From contig CM007345.1 in NCBI GenBank assembly GCA_000333855.2, forward strand, positions 163,947-227,946: a stretch of DNA of 64,000 nt. The letters are read 5' to 3'. The DNA is from Endotrypanum monterogeii (taxonomy: Eukaryota > Euglenozoa > Kinetoplastea > Trypanosomatida > Trypanosomatidae). The notes beneath the pieces are model-generated. The model did no database searches and was not told the DNA's origin. It saw only the letters and a list, made by a program, of their open reading frames with translations. Both the position numbers and the translations under genes were made by a program. How positions within the stretch are numbered: position 1 is the first letter of the stretch; each line of letters opens with the position of its first letter. Of this stretch, positions 1 through 11,677 are shown one piece after another.

Positions 1-842
1 AAAACAAAAAAAAACAAAAATAATAATATAAATTGAAGTAGTTTTTTTTTTTTTTTTTTTGGTGGGGGCTGGAAGGAAGGGAAAAAAACGACAGGCGGCG
101 GTTAATCATGTAGAGGTCCAGAATTTTTAAAAGGTGGAGGTTATGTGGTGTAGCATCGCAGTCGCGGTGGTGAACATACGCCTCGCCTCAATCACCGCTA
201 TCATTGCTCAAAGACAACAATGAAAAAGTAGATGTTTATTTTTTGAAGAGTAAGAGCGCAGAGGTCCCGCATTGATAACGATACAAGAAACACTGCAAAG
301 AGGGGGAATCAACAAAACGGTGCAGAGAGGGAGAAAGAAAGATGCGACACTGATACAATGCACCCTCACAGAAGCTGAAAAAGAAAACTTCGTCCAGAAG
401 GTTGGGCGTAGAGAGGAAGGGAGGTGGAAAGGGTGTGCGTGTAGGTGTCCACATCTCTTGCGATCCCTGTGTTTGAGTGCTTGGAAAAATAATAAAAAAA
501 AAAATGAGAGCCATCGCCGTGAAAATAGGGTTCGTCCTCAGCATACAAACACACCGACACACAGACGCATAGGTCAGATGTCAAAAACCGTGAGAAACAG
601 CTGTCGCATAGAGCAAACGTGCAAAAAAAAAAAAAATTTAAGTGGTACTTGAGAGGAGTAGACGCGTCTGCTTTTGCGCGTGTCAGGGAGATATGGAGGG
701 ATGGGGAAAAGCGCTGCAAGAACAGAACCCCCGGCATTTTCCTTTGAATACCTTTTGTGTGTATGGAAGTACACTCACTCAGAAATCCGTGAGTTCACCT
801 TTTTTTCGAGGGGATCGGTTGTTTCATTACGCCTTCACTCTT

Positions 843-919
843 GCCTCCTACCTCACCCCATCGCCCCTCCTACCTCTTTTCGATGCATTTCAGCCCGTTG
901 TATACATATACACACAAAG

Positions 920-959
<40 letters not shown>

Positions 960-1153
960 NNNNNNNNNNNNNNNNNNNNNNNNNNNNNNNNNNNNNNNNN
1001 NNNNNNNNNNNNNNNNNNNNNNNNNNNNNNNNNNNNNNNNNNNNNNNNNNNNNNNNNNNNNNNNNNNNGTCCTACCTACCCTCACCCACTACGCCCTCCC
1101 TACCTCCTTTCGTATGTCATTACTACGCCGTCGTATACATATACACACAAAGA

Positions 1154-1192
<39 letters not shown>
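843..1192. repeat. imperfect tandem duplication ending in (TA)n, split by gap
   Basis: The block at about 843-959 (a CCTACCTC-rich stretch, then TTTCG, ATGCATTTC, CCGT, then GTATACATATACACACAAAGAAAT and (TA)n) recurs imperfectly at 1069-1192, including the CATATACACACAAAGAAAT part and the (TA)n tail. The 109 N of the gap lie between the copies, so the true copy number cannot be told. Confidence 0.7.
960..1068. other. assembly gap (109 N)
   Basis: Run of N directly after a (TA)n tract, inside a locally duplicated block. Probably a collapsed repeat. Confidence 0.99.
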
Positions 1193-1196
<4 letters not shown>

Positions 1197-1795
1197 TGTA
1201 TACGTGTATCTCAAAGCATCGCTTTTTTTTTTCTTTCTTGATCTCTCTTCTATAACATTCATTTATCGCCAACAACGTAGATGTGTGGTGTCCCGTCAAC
1301 TTGTGGATATTTCTGCAAGTAAAACATACGAGACAGGAGTCTTGGATAAGTGAAGCGTCTCGATGGCGACGGCGATTGGGAGAGGGAGGGGATCCACGCG
1401 CAAAACGTAAAAAAGGGGGGCAGAGGGAAGTGGTGAGAAAAGAGCGTGCATGTATGCGTGCATGTATGCGTGCATGTATGTGTGTGTGTGTGTGTGTGTG
1501 TGCGTGTACAGAAGAAGCGGTGGAGCGGAGGAAGGGAGAGGGGGTGAGGAAGATGAGGTAAACATGAATCGAGCTATAAAGAAAAAAAAAAAAAAGGTAG
1601 AGGAATGACGGCGGATAGTGTGAGAAACAACAGAAAAGCGGTGAGGGCGAAACGCGACAAGTTGATGTCAAAGAGCAGAGAAAAAGATACAGCCGACAAG
1701 ACCAAACAACAAAGAAAAATGTAGAAGTGATGAAGGCAACACGCGAAACGAAAAGGGAGATGAAGACACACATAAAAATTGTAAAATGCACGATA

Positions 1796-1918
1796 ACACA
1801 CATACACACACACACACACAAACAAACACACGCATACATACACATACACATACACATGCACATGCACATACACATACACATACACATACACATGCATACA
1901 TACATGCACGCATACACA
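1796..1918. repeat. CA/CACATA minisatellite
   Basis: About 120 bases of (CA)n passing into tandem CACATA and CACATG hexamers. Translation of either strand gives only Thr/His or Cys/Val/Met repeats, which explains several spurious frames here. Confidence 0.85.
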
Positions 1919-3271
1919 GTGGATCACAGATGTACAGAGAGTCCTCGTTGAACACATTACCACCACAGCCACAATAATGGAGACTCCCCCTTTTTTATCT
2001 GCTTACAGAGTACAAATCGATCTCTCTTTTTTTTTTTTCAACGCAATGCAAAAAAAAAAAAAAAGAGGCAACTGATACAGTGTGTATATTTGAAATACAA
2101 GCATTCGCTAGAGGAGCTCCCACCCATTCATCCCTCGGCGAGGAAGGGGGAGCAGAGGGGGCAAGGGGGGGGGGACATCCTCGTGCCTCAGGATATCGAC
2201 CTGTGCAGAAGCAAGCACTACAGAGCAGAAAGAAAGCTACACATGACGAAAGGGAGGCAACACCGGTCAAGGTGATGGGATGTACACCACCGAAAGAGTG
2301 ACCTGCAAGGAGGGGGCCCACACAAACACACTCGTGGAAATCCAGGCGTCACAGACAGGCAGCTCACCGGGTTGCTCCTCTCGTCGCATTAGTATTCGTT
2401 TGGTTGCTCTACTTCACATCACAGATGCGCCCTCCACACACACACACAGGCCCCCCCCAAAAAAAAAAACGTCTCGCCTTCCTGACAAAATTCTTTCACT
2501 ATGCAATTCAAACGTGATATGTGTATTCATAGAAGCACACGAATCGTTTGCTGTACGGCAGCCAGACAAAGGCGCATACAAACACAGTGAATTGCAGATG
2601 CGGTATCAACAAGAAACGTGATCAGAGGGTCCCGCTGGAAAGGAAAGAAAAAAAATCATAATTATATCAGGAAAGTGGAGACGATACACAGAGCGATACG
2701 AGAGGATAAGATACGTAGATTATTCTCCAACTCGCGTCTATGACAGAAGTCATTACCGACGCTTTCCTGATCCGTATTGCCCGATGCCCCCTGCCAGCGT
2801 CACCATGTCCCACCCTCCTGGACCTGCCCAAACGCGTGCGTTAGGTGATCACAAACTTCTGTTTCTTTTGACTACATACCTCTACTCTCATCACCACCAC
2901 GTATGCTTCCATTTTGTTCGTTGTACGGACTGCTTCCACCCCAGCCCACTGTCATGTAGTGCATAACCACATTTTTTTTTTGTTTTGTCGCAATGTTCTG
3001 GGTGAAACATTGCTCCAACTCCTCGCACCCCTGCCTCCTTTCCTCTCTTCTAAAGATGGAAAACCGTAGCAGCTTCGTAATGTTTCTTCCGCCGCCCCTC
3101 CTTCAGTGAGCCTTCCACACCAAACACCCATCTTCAATCGCACAACCGCACGGCACGCACACTCAAAAGTACACACACCTCTATGCAGAGTGAAATTCTG
3201 AGCTCTTCATTGCGTTTCTGGCTATATCCTGCGCTTGAGAGCCCAAGATTTGGTCCCGCAACCTGTGTCCC

Positions 3272-3784
3272 CTACTGGCGAGGCGGCTGGCCGGGCTGCT
3301 GCATCATGTACTGTTGCTGCATCGCCATCATCTGCTGCTGTGCATACGGGTTCGGCTGCGGGTAGCCGGCAGCAGCGAAATTGCCGCCATAGTAGCCCAT
3401 GTTCGCAGCGGGGTTCGGGCCCTGCTGGGGGTTGTAGTTGCGCTGGCGCTGGTTGCCAGATGCAGCAAACGCAACCTTCAGGCGTTTGTTCAGGATGTTA
3501 AACCCGTTCAGCTCGTTCACCGCCTGCTGTGCAGATGCCGCCGACTGATACTTCACAAAGCCGTAGCCGCGGCTCTGACGCGTCTCGCGGTCGCACACGA
3601 TCTTGATGCCCTCGATCGGGCCGAAGCGCTCAAACAGCTGGCGGAGCTGCATCTCATCGACAGTGGTGGGGATGTAGTTCACCATGAGGTTGCGCAGAGC
3701 CTCTGGCTCGGGGTTGTACATCTGCTGCGGCGGGGCCTGCTGGGGCACCTGCTGCTGCTGCTGGGGAACCATGTGTTGCGCCAT
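3272..3784 (-). CDS. UBP1: UBP1-type single-RRM RNA-binding protein
   Basis: A 170-aa protein with one RNA recognition motif at about residues 31-107. RNP2 is LMVNYI (33-38) and RNP1 is RGYGFVKY (72-79). A Gln/Pro-rich head (residues 8-22) and a Gln/Asn/Met/Gly-rich tail flank the domain. This is the layout of trypanosomatid UBP1/UBP2, cytoplasmic proteins that bind U-rich and AU-rich 3' UTR elements and affect mRNA stability. The start ATG at 3784 is the only sensible one. A pyrimidine tract lies at 3849-3865 on the coding strand, with candidate AG acceptors near 3813 and 3830. The UBP-like paralogue lies 5.8 kb upstream, separated by an unrelated gene. Family assignment is firm; UBP1 rather than UBP2 is inferred from the conserved short form. 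Confidence 0.88.
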   Translation of the reverse strand: MAQHMVPQQQQQVPQQAPPQQMYNPEPEALRNLMVNYIPTTVDEMQLRQLFERFGPIEGIKIVCDRETRQSRGYGFVKYQSAASAQQAVNELNGFNILNKRLKVAFAASGNQRQRNYNPQQGPNPAANMGYYGGNFAAAGYPQPNPYAQQQMMAMQQQYMMQQPGQPPRQ

Positions 3785-4378
3785 ATTTCCTTGGTGTCCC
3801 GCTGTGAAATGCGTCTAGGTAGTGAGAGGGAACTAAATGTTGCACCGTGGGGGAGAAAGGGAGATTGAACAACGAAAATAACGAAAACACGCGAGAAGAT
3901 TGCAACACAAACAAGACACTGTCGAGGAGAAAGACGAAGAAAGGAGCGCAGTCGAAAAAAAAAACAAAAATAAAAAATGGAACAGAAAAACACCTGTATG
4001 GCAATGTATAGACACTCGGGAAGAGAGAGAGCTATAATAATAATAGAGAAAGGGCGAAAAAAACCGCGTGTGTGTTTGCGTGTATTGCTGAGTAGATCTG
4101 TTGTACGTTCTGACAGGGAGAGTAGTGGTGCAATTGGGCGGGGAAAGGGTAGGGGTACCAAGACACGAAAGAATACGTGTGCGTGTGTAGAGGATGAGGA
4201 GAAGAGGAGTGGGTAGACAATTGACTGAGGAAAATGGAGCAACGATTGGAGTTGAGATCAGACTAAAACCACACAAAAGTGAAACGTAAATAATAAACAG
4301 AACAACAACAAAAAAAAGAAAAGTAGGAAGAGACAAGGGAGAAGAAAAGAAAGCAAAAAAAAAAATAACTACATCCAC

Positions 4379-4409
<31 letters not shown>

Positions 4410-5322
4410 TTTAAAAAACGGTAGGTTGTATTTTCGAAAGAAAAAAAAATGTGAGACGGAGCGAAGGTGTGTCGAGAGAGGAAAAGAGGTTGTGACATCA
4501 GGGGGTCTGCACCGCAGAAAATGCCCTCGGCATAAACCTGTAGACATTGACCCTAACGATTAGGGAAGGGAAGGGCACGGATCTAACCTCAGGTAGTCCC
4601 GTAAATAAAACAAGACCGCTGACAACATCTCAGCAAAATCGGGAGGGAAAGGAATACGGAGGCCTTTGTGGTGGAAAAACTCCCAATTTTTTTTTTCAAA
4701 CAAACACCCCCTCTTGCAGGTCGTCTGCAAATAACGGCTTCCGAACGACCGCCGTGGCATTCTTTGTGTGTGTGAGAGGGAAAAGGGGGGAAGAAGATAA
4801 AGTCCAAGACCACCTGCATGCCCTTGGGGCACCCCCCCCCCTCGTCCTCCTCCGCCTCACCTACCCACCCGCCGTAGCCCGCGTCGCCTCCGGTAGTTAC
4901 AAAGCAGTGAGATATGTACTCAAGGCCATGCAGTTGCACATGTGACCCAAACACGTGAAGAAAATATAGAATACAGTGACAGCAGCTGTAGCAGATGAAA
5001 GGACTGCACCCGTCCATATCAAAACAAAGGGGAAAAAAAAGATGAACGTGAAGAGAGAAAAATGAAAGTCCGTCACGTGGACGGCGGAGATTATGGGTCA
5101 CCGGTGAACCGCACACATAGCCTCTGCAGGAGAAGCGACATGAAGGCGAGGGAGGGAGGGAGGGGATTAGGGAGAGAAAAGCTGAGAAACAGAACACCAT
5201 GACGAGCACGGATAGACAAACGTGATCATCCTCAAATGCCCTCTACACACCGATGGGAGACCAAGAACTTCTGCTCTCCCCCCCCCTCCCCCTCTCCATC
5301 TTCACTGCTTCCTCATCCGTTG
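3785..5322. other. spacer with (GT)n and purine-rich tracts
   Basis: No gene recognised. It holds a (GT)13 tract at 4381-4407, poly(A) runs, and purine-rich plus-strand sequence that is pyrimidine-rich on the transcribed strand, as expected upstream of a trans-spliced gene. Frames of 60-220 codons here are Phe/Ser/Leu-rich translations of pyrimidine tracts. Confidence 0.6.
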
Positions 5323-7005
5323 TTAGGGACTGCAGCGCAACACAAAGGACACAACGCTTTCGAGTGCGTCTAGCAGCACCCCTCTGACCAGGTGGGAAGC
5401 GGGAGCACCATTACCTTGTCCTGGCGCCGCCCCGATAGCTGAAAAAAAAATTTCGACCGACTCTGGGAGTGATGACAAGACGGTGACGTCCTCCACTGGA
5501 GCAATACCTTGCGTGGCGGTACTGCTGCACGTGTGGCAGCTAGCTCGGTGCAGGCCACCAGGGTGAGGTGAAGTGTCTGAAGAGTTCAGTACCCCGTCTG
5601 GATTGAGCTGATAAATGAGTACGCGAAGCAGCTCCGCGAGACACTCCGCCGCAAATTGACTTGGCCGGCGCCGCTTGTCCACCGGCTCGACTGAAAAAAC
5701 GGGGCAAATGGGTGCCACCTCACCTCGGCCCACTGTGGGGAAGCTCACACGCGCAATGAGCTGAAGCAAGCAAGCCATCCATCTAACCATCGCCGCATCC
5801 GTCCTGTCGGTCACGACAGCGGATGCCATGTCAGTCGAGCAACCAGCACCAGTGCCGTCACTGCGCATGGGGCTGAAAAAAAGATGACGGAGACGGCGCA
5901 GCAGGTGTCGAGTGAGAAGCCGGCGATGTGCCAGATCCTCGTCCGCCATCTCGCTCTGGGATCGGCCCTCACACTGCTCGCATTGTAGTAAGCGCCCCAA
6001 CAGCTGAGAGCCCTCCTGCTGAAGAACTGTGTTCAAGAGAAGACAGAGAGATGGAGTGGCTGTGATGGGTGAGGGCGAGGCTGAGCATCCAGTCACAGGC
6101 GCCGATGCCAGAGGACAATCTGCGGCGAGCAGTGCTGGGCTTGTAGCCTGCGCCTTGTCCACGTAGACAGAGCGACACCCCTGTGCTCGGTAGCAGCACA
6201 GCACGCTGCTCTCCGCAACATCTACCGTGAGTATCGCCAAGTAGTAGAGCAACGAGAGAACAGACGCCGCTTTGGACTGAGAAAGACAACAGTCCTCAGG
6301 ACACGATATCGAAGATGGGGAGTCCAGTGCAGCCTGAGACAAGCCCGCCGACATCTCAACAAAGTTGCTGATGGCATAGAGGTTGGTGCTGAGAAGCTGG
6401 GCATACGAAAATCGGCTGGGGGAACCCCGACGCGCTGTCTGTGGTGGTGAAGTCTCAGATGTCTGGTGTATATTGAGGTGCAGTTGGGAGCGGAGAAATA
6501 TTGCCGCATCTGTGAGAAATTCGTCCTCTTCTACAGTCAAGTCACGCCCCTCAGACACCGACGCATCCAGACGCGCACGCGTCCACTCCAAAAAGCGCTC
6601 GTGCGCTTCCACAAGCCCGCGCAATCGTAGATGCAGTGCATGAACCAAGTACGACAACGATCTCCTCTGATGAGGGAGAGAAACAGCAGATGTAAGTTTC
6701 TGGGGCTGCTCTGTACAAAACAAATGCAGAACGCTGGACACCAACTCTGATGTGCTCCTGTCTTCAAAGCGCGCGGGGCGATCGGCATCGCCAACCACGG
6801 CGACGTGAACGAAATAAAACACACGAAGAATGCTGAGAGTCGACCACGCTGCCTCGTCCGCGTCGAAAGCGATGTCACCTACGGTTTCCGCAGATTTTGC
6901 CTCACGTCTGCCCACTCCCGTTGGTGTGGTCAGATACATCCTCAGTGTCTCATCACAAGTCGCACAGGAGGCGCGGAGTGCCGAAATCAACGGAAGAAAC
7001 GGCAT
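5323..7005 (-). CDS. hypothetical protein, 560 aa
   Basis: I do not recognise this protein. It has 560 residues, is Leu/Ser/Ala-rich with several likely helical stretches (for example about 115-150 and 240-265), and has scattered cysteines including CEQCEG in the second half, but no recognisable zinc-binding pattern. There is no clear signal peptide or membrane segment. It is accepted as a gene because it is long, has GC-rich third positions, begins with ATG at 7005, is on the same strand as its neighbours and sits between two RRM genes with normal spacing. A (CA)n tract lies just upstream of the start on the coding strand. It could be a solenoid protein, but no repeat is clear. Confidence 0.75.
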   Translation of the reverse strand: MPFLPLISALRASCATCDETLRMYLTTPTGVGRREAKSAETVGDIAFDADEAAWSTLSILRVFYFVHVAVVGDADRPARFEDRSTSELVSSVLHLFCTEQPQKLTSAVSLPHQRRSLSYLVHALHLRLRGLVEAHERFLEWTRARLDASVSEGRDLTVEEDEFLTDAAIFLRSQLHLNIHQTSETSPPQTARRGSPSRFSYAQLLSTNLYAISNFVEMSAGLSQAALDSPSSISCPEDCCLSQSKAASVLSLLYYLAILTVDVAESSVLCCYRAQGCRSVYVDKAQATSPALLAADCPLASAPVTGCSASPSPITATPSLCLLLNTVLQQEGSQLLGRLLQCEQCEGRSQSEMADEDLAHRRLLTRHLLRRLRHLFFSPMRSDGTGAGCSTDMASAVVTDRTDAAMVRWMACLLQLIARVSFPTVGRGEVAPICPVFSVEPVDKRRRPSQFAAECLAELLRVLIYQLNPDGVLNSSDTSPHPGGLHRASCHTCSSTATQGIAPVEDVTVLSSLPESVEIFFSAIGAAPGQGNGAPASHLVRGVLLDALESVVSFVLRCSP

Positions 7006-9618
7006 CGACAGAGAGAATGTGTGTGTGTGTGTGTGTGTACGTAGAACAGTTTAATGGATCGAAAAAAATGTTGAGCGGTATGACCCTTACTTTTTATTGA
7101 ACACATTTACACATACACATGCATACATACATACATACATGTGTGTATGTGTATAGATACGCGTCCGTACACAACTTCGGAACACCTCAGTTGGTTAACT
7201 ACGTTTCTATAAATATACCCACACGATGTATATGATATATATATATATATTCATGTATATATGTCTGTGTACATCATTTTGTATAGCACAAAAAAAAAAG
7301 GTGAGCGTGTTGATCAGATCCCCCCATAGAGACGAAACACAAGAAGACAAGCAGGTGAAGTCCTAAGCAGTAGATAAAGAAATAGTATCTGTGTCAAGCC
7401 CAAAAAGTATGCAAGAGAGAAAATGAGAAACCGTGGATCAGATGTGTGTGTGCACACACATGAATACCGATTATGTGCCGCTGAACGACCGACTGTTTGC
7501 TTCCCTAGTTCTCTCTCTGGTAATGTGTGCGATGTGTTGTATTTCGAGACCCTGCAACTCCTCCCTCTCCACTTTCCACGTCCTCATTCCAACAGAGTAA
7601 CTCCTGCAAGGCCTGCGCATGCGATTAGCTACCCTCCAGAGACTGTCTACAGGGCAGCATCGCGGACGCATGTATTCTCATTGGCCCCCTCCATCCTGTG
7701 GCCCGGAGTGTGGCACATGACGCGAAATATATATATATATATATATATGAGAAGTTAGTCACTGTCCCATCAAGCCCACACTCGCCCACAAGACCCTCCC
7801 CCACCCTCCGTGGGTGATGCGCCTCCATCAAAATGCATCGACAGAGTGACGATCAGCTTGATCGGCGCCGCCTGTGAGACGAGGGAGTAGTGCGAGCGTC
7901 GACTGACTGTATGGCACCACCCACATTATACCGCCGAAAGTTACGGGAGATGAGGAAGGGGGGAGGGTTAAAATGCTGAACTAACACCGCCGCAGCGACA
8001 TTCCCCTGTTCAGCACGGGGTAGATGACGCGTCAATCAATACCGGATGCGTTGCTCATGGACGCGAGCTGCTGTTGCTTTGCGGGGGGGGGGGGGGCACC
8101 TTTGCTATATCGAAGGCTTTCCCAGTGAACCTGCCGCCTCCTGTGCCCTCCGCCGTTGACAAGAGGGAGCGTAATCACGGCCAAGAAGAAAGTATGGTGA
8201 AGACGCTATGGGCAGCGTCCCACCTGCAGAGATTTCTGGTCTTCGTTCGCGCACTGCAACACCTACAAGACTTGGCCCTACGCCAAAATTTGACATGCAG
8301 TGACTCCAATCGACTCTGGACATAGCAGCACATCGAAGGCAGGGGGGGAAAGAAATGGAGATAGGAGGAGGGAAAGGGAGCGTGTACAAAACTGAAGAAA
8401 ACGAATGGTGCTGTCTGAAAGGGTGTGCAGCGGGCACGGGAAGGGGAGCAGCGACTCACCTTTGTTCACTAAGGACTGTTAAGACGAGTGACATCTGTCC
8501 CCACCTTCCTTTAACTCTTGTCGCTGTTGGGATATATATATATATATATTTTTTAAGGTGTTGGGCACGTGCGGTCGAGCAGGTCGCCACTGCGATAAAA
8601 AAAAGGAGGTGCGACACGAAGTAAGAGGAGATCGGTAGGCAGACTACGATGCATGAGCGACCACGCATACTCGCGCATACACTTGTGAGTACAAATACGC
8701 ACAAACATACACGCGCGCAAATATATATAAATATATAAACTTAGTTGATCATCGACACAACATAGACACGGTCCCATCTGCCCCTCCAAGGAGTGCAAAT
8801 CGTTCAATACTGTGAAAGAGTGAAAGCTGAACAGCACAATACGAAGCATACCTGAGAAACGTAATTACGTTAGACGGAAAAAAAAAAAACAATTCCTGAT
8901 ACACACACAAAAAAAAAAAAGAAGAGAGAGGGGCACGTCTGGGGAGGAGAGAGGGGGGGGGGTCTTCCTCTACTCACCAAACATCTCTGCAGGTGCACAT
9001 GCATGCACGTGCATCCGCGAGCGTAATTATAACACGCCAAATTGTTGGGGAAAAAAAAACGATCAACAGGGCAAATGAAAAGTACACAGAAATCAAAGCG
9101 AGCGGAATCCCAAAAAGCTCAAAACAGACGACACAAACGACAAAGTCAATGAGGAAAAGAAGAAAAATGTTATCTCCTTTATTTGTTGTGTTTGCCGTTA
9201 ATGATGTTTTTTTTTGTCGGACGAGGAGGCGCACTCCCCCCTCCCTTTTTTGCCTTTTGCGGGGGAAAAATAAATAAACCTTTTTGGTTTTTTTTTAAGG
9301 TTTCCCTCCATATCCCCTCCGACGCTATGTGCCTCTGTCGCTCCCATACGAAGCGGCAGAACGACACCAGAAAAACAAAAAAACTCTCACGATGCTGGGG
9401 AGAATAGGGGGGGGAGGTCAAATATCTGCCAGCCATCAAACAAAAAAGGGGGAGAATGGGTCACCTCTCCCAAAGGCCTGAGGAATATAAGCAGAGTAAC
9501 TCGAAGTGATTAGCAATACAATGGATTTTTTTTTTAGGTGAAGAAGCGCGCGACATACGACAGAGGGCCGGAGGACAACAATCAGTGAAAAGAGAAGAGG
9601 CGACCGGCGCACAGGTAA
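7006..9618. other. spacer, no gene seen
   Basis: The stretch contains CATA-type repeats (7100-7160), short (TA)n tracts at 7224-7250, 7728-7748 and 8532-8549, a G12 run near 8082-8095 and several A9-A12 runs. Short frames, such as those around 8074-8325 and 8974-9234, lack steady third-position GC and domain similarity. The left part may be 5' leader of the 560-aa gene and the right part 3' UTR of the upstream RRM gene. Confidence 0.55.
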
Positions 9619-10320
9619 TCAAAAAATACCTGGGGTCATCGCAGGGGTGGGCATGTGACTACCTTCTGCCGATGAGCCGGCTCGATAGACAGCGCTGACC
9701 CCCCCCATTCCGATGGGTAAGCCTTGAGTGTATCCAACATAGCTGCTGGTGCCCATATTAATGTACGGGTCATAGCCAGCTCCGCCAGCCATCGGAGTCG
9801 AAGAATTCGTCCCCGAAATCGCCCCTGGTGATACCTCCTGCCCCTTTGAAAGAAGCATTTGATTGTAGTACATAGACTTCATCGCTTGCTGCTGTTGCGT
9901 GTTGAGCGCCACCGTCGATGCCTGCAAACTATCGTAAGCTTCTTTCGCTGCCGGTGCATTTGCGTACGCCACCTTGAGCTTCTTGCCCGCAATCTCAAAT
10001 CGATTTAAACAAGAGATGGCGTAGGTGGCGGAGAAAAAAAAATAAAACTTGACAAAACCATAGCCTCGACTCTCCCCAGTTATTTTATCGTAAATAATTT
10101 TCACACTCTCGATCCTACCGAATTGGCCGAAGAGTTCGTACACCTGCGACTCGTTCATCAATGGCGGAAGGTAGTTGACAATTAAGTTGCGCAACGCCTC
10201 AGGGTCCGCCGTGAAGCTGTCAGGGGTGCTGCTCTCACCTGCTCCGGTGACATGGGTAGGTGCAGCATTGCTCTGTAGCGCCGGCGTGGAGCTAGTACTC
10301 CCGTTATGTGTGACTGACAT
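9619..10320 (-). CDS. UBP-like single-RRM RNA-binding protein (UBP2-type candidate)
   Basis: A 233-aa protein, starting at the ATG at 10320, with one RRM at about residues 44-122. RNP2 is LIVNYL (46-51) and RNP1 is RGYGFVKF (85-92). The phrase PEALRN before the domain and VN(Y)xP after RNP2 match the UBP1-type protein at 3784-3272, so the two are paralogues. The 40-residue Ser/Thr-rich head and the Gly/Met/Ser-rich tail differ from it. Directly after RNP1 the sequence is FYFFFSATYA, where the paralogue has QSAASAQQ; it is encoded by a nine-base homopolymer at about 10034-10042. A longer in-frame start at 10404 exists, but ATG 10320 gives the more usual head. Probably a cytoplasmic mRNA-binding regulator. 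Confidence 0.8.
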   Translation of the reverse strand: MSVTHNGSTSSTPALQSNAAPTHVTGAGESSTPDSFTADPEALRNLIVNYLPPLMNESQVYELFGQFGRIESVKIIYDKITGESRGYGFVKFYFFFSATYAISCLNRFEIAGKKLKVAYANAPAAKEAYDSLQASTVALNTQQQQAMKSMYYNQMLLSKGQEVSPGAISGTNSSTPMAGGAGYDPYINMGTSSYVGYTQGLPIGMGGVSAVYRAGSSAEGSHMPTPAMTPGIF

Positions 10321-11677
10321 GTCCCCCTCGTCAGTGGGGTTCTCCGACCGTGCTCTGTGACCACCCGCGCGTGGATGTAGACTTTGAATGAAGTGTGTAC
10401 CCAACTAGGCCGAAAAGAAATGCGGAAAACTGTAAGTGCGATGGATCGAATGAGAGAGCAAGAAGAGGAGGGGATAAAAAATGTTTCCCCCTGCAAAGAA
10501 AAAAAAGGCACGTGCATTCTGGGTAAAGAGCAGAAGAAATACAGTTGTACCGTGATGGAGAGAGTTCGATGAGGATACGGGAAGAAGAGAAAAGGTGAGA
10601 CGTGGTAGAACGGGAAAAAAAAAGGCAAGAAAACATACACACACACACACACACAATCCCTCGATCAACAGAGATACCAGTCTCCAGAAGAAAAAAAAAA
10701 GAAACATCAGAGGAAGGAAAAGATTCCAGACTGTAGTCTTGCACACCCCTTAGGAGCAGGGGTTCGTGGATGCGGTGAGACACGCATAGGCCAGAAACGA
10801 TGTCCGGACCTGAAGTGTTCAACGCGCGGGCACTGATAATAAAGTGGGATGTTACACTGTAGAGGCAGAGAAGAAAATCCGCTAGTCAACCCTTTCAGCA
10901 AGACAACACCACACAACAAAACAAAACGTAACACAACCGGAGGTGGGGTAGCACCGCTCTGCTCCACCGCAGCACGACTGTAAGGAAGAGCCTGCAATCA
11001 GCTGTACCCCTCTCCTCATCTTGTCATCTTCGGGGAGGTTATGAAGTTCAGATAGTTGAGTCACACAGATATCCTCTGAACAGGAGCATTTTTTATACGT
11101 ATGAGGAGACACAGGGTGTGACACACTGCGAGAAAGGAGGAGGCTTCATGAGTTCAAGTAGGATGGGGACGGTGGGCAAAAGACGAGAGTCGATGCGAGC
11201 AATCATACCGGATACATTGCCAAAAACCCGCGCGATACGCGCATACAGAGAGCGAGAAGTGGAAAACGGGAGAAGGGAAGCTACTTGATAACGTAAAGAA
11301 TTCCCAGCGTCACATGGCACCAGGAACAGACGAGCAAACTCTAAAAGGCAAAAAAAAAAAAAAACGTGTCACCAACAACCCCACTGCAATGCAGTATATG
11401 ATGTACACAGAATACCACCAAGAAAAGACTAACGAGAAGACAAGTACGAAGAGGTGACACGAGTGCGTCGCCTCCCTCCATCTCCCCTCCCTCCCTCCCT
11501 CCCTCCCTCCCCTACAACGACTTGCCTGTCCATCTGATCAATCCCTCGCCCTTTCTTCCTCCTCCCCGCCCCTAGACCGAGAGAGGGAAGCTCAGACACT
11601 TGACTTCAGCCACAGCTCAGGGTGCCACAAGGACGGGAAAAAAATGAGGGAGAAGTCTGTGTCACGAGCTGAATGCC
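10321..11677. other. spacer, no gene seen
   Basis: It holds a (CA)n tract at about 10635-10655, A-rich runs and a CCCT repeat around 11490-11512. A 75-codon frame at 11320-11093 was looked at and not accepted, as it has no domain and no steady codon bias. Confidence 0.55.

Larger units (their letters stand above)
1..3271. other. gene-free spacer / probable 3' UTR of UBP1-type gene
   Basis: No credible gene is seen. The stretch holds poly(A) and poly(T) runs, the (TA)n tract with gap 960-1068, a (TG)n tract near 1480-1503 and a CA-rich tract at 1796-1918. All open frames here are short and made of repeat translation. Because the RRM gene at 3784-3272 is transcribed leftward, at least its proximal part should be the 3' UTR of that mRNA. 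Long 3' UTRs are usual for regulated trypanosomatid genes. Confidence 0.6.

Noticed and set aside
1123..1917. 264-codon minus-strand frame
   Set aside because: Starts in the CACATA minisatellite and ends in (TA)n; repeat translation only.
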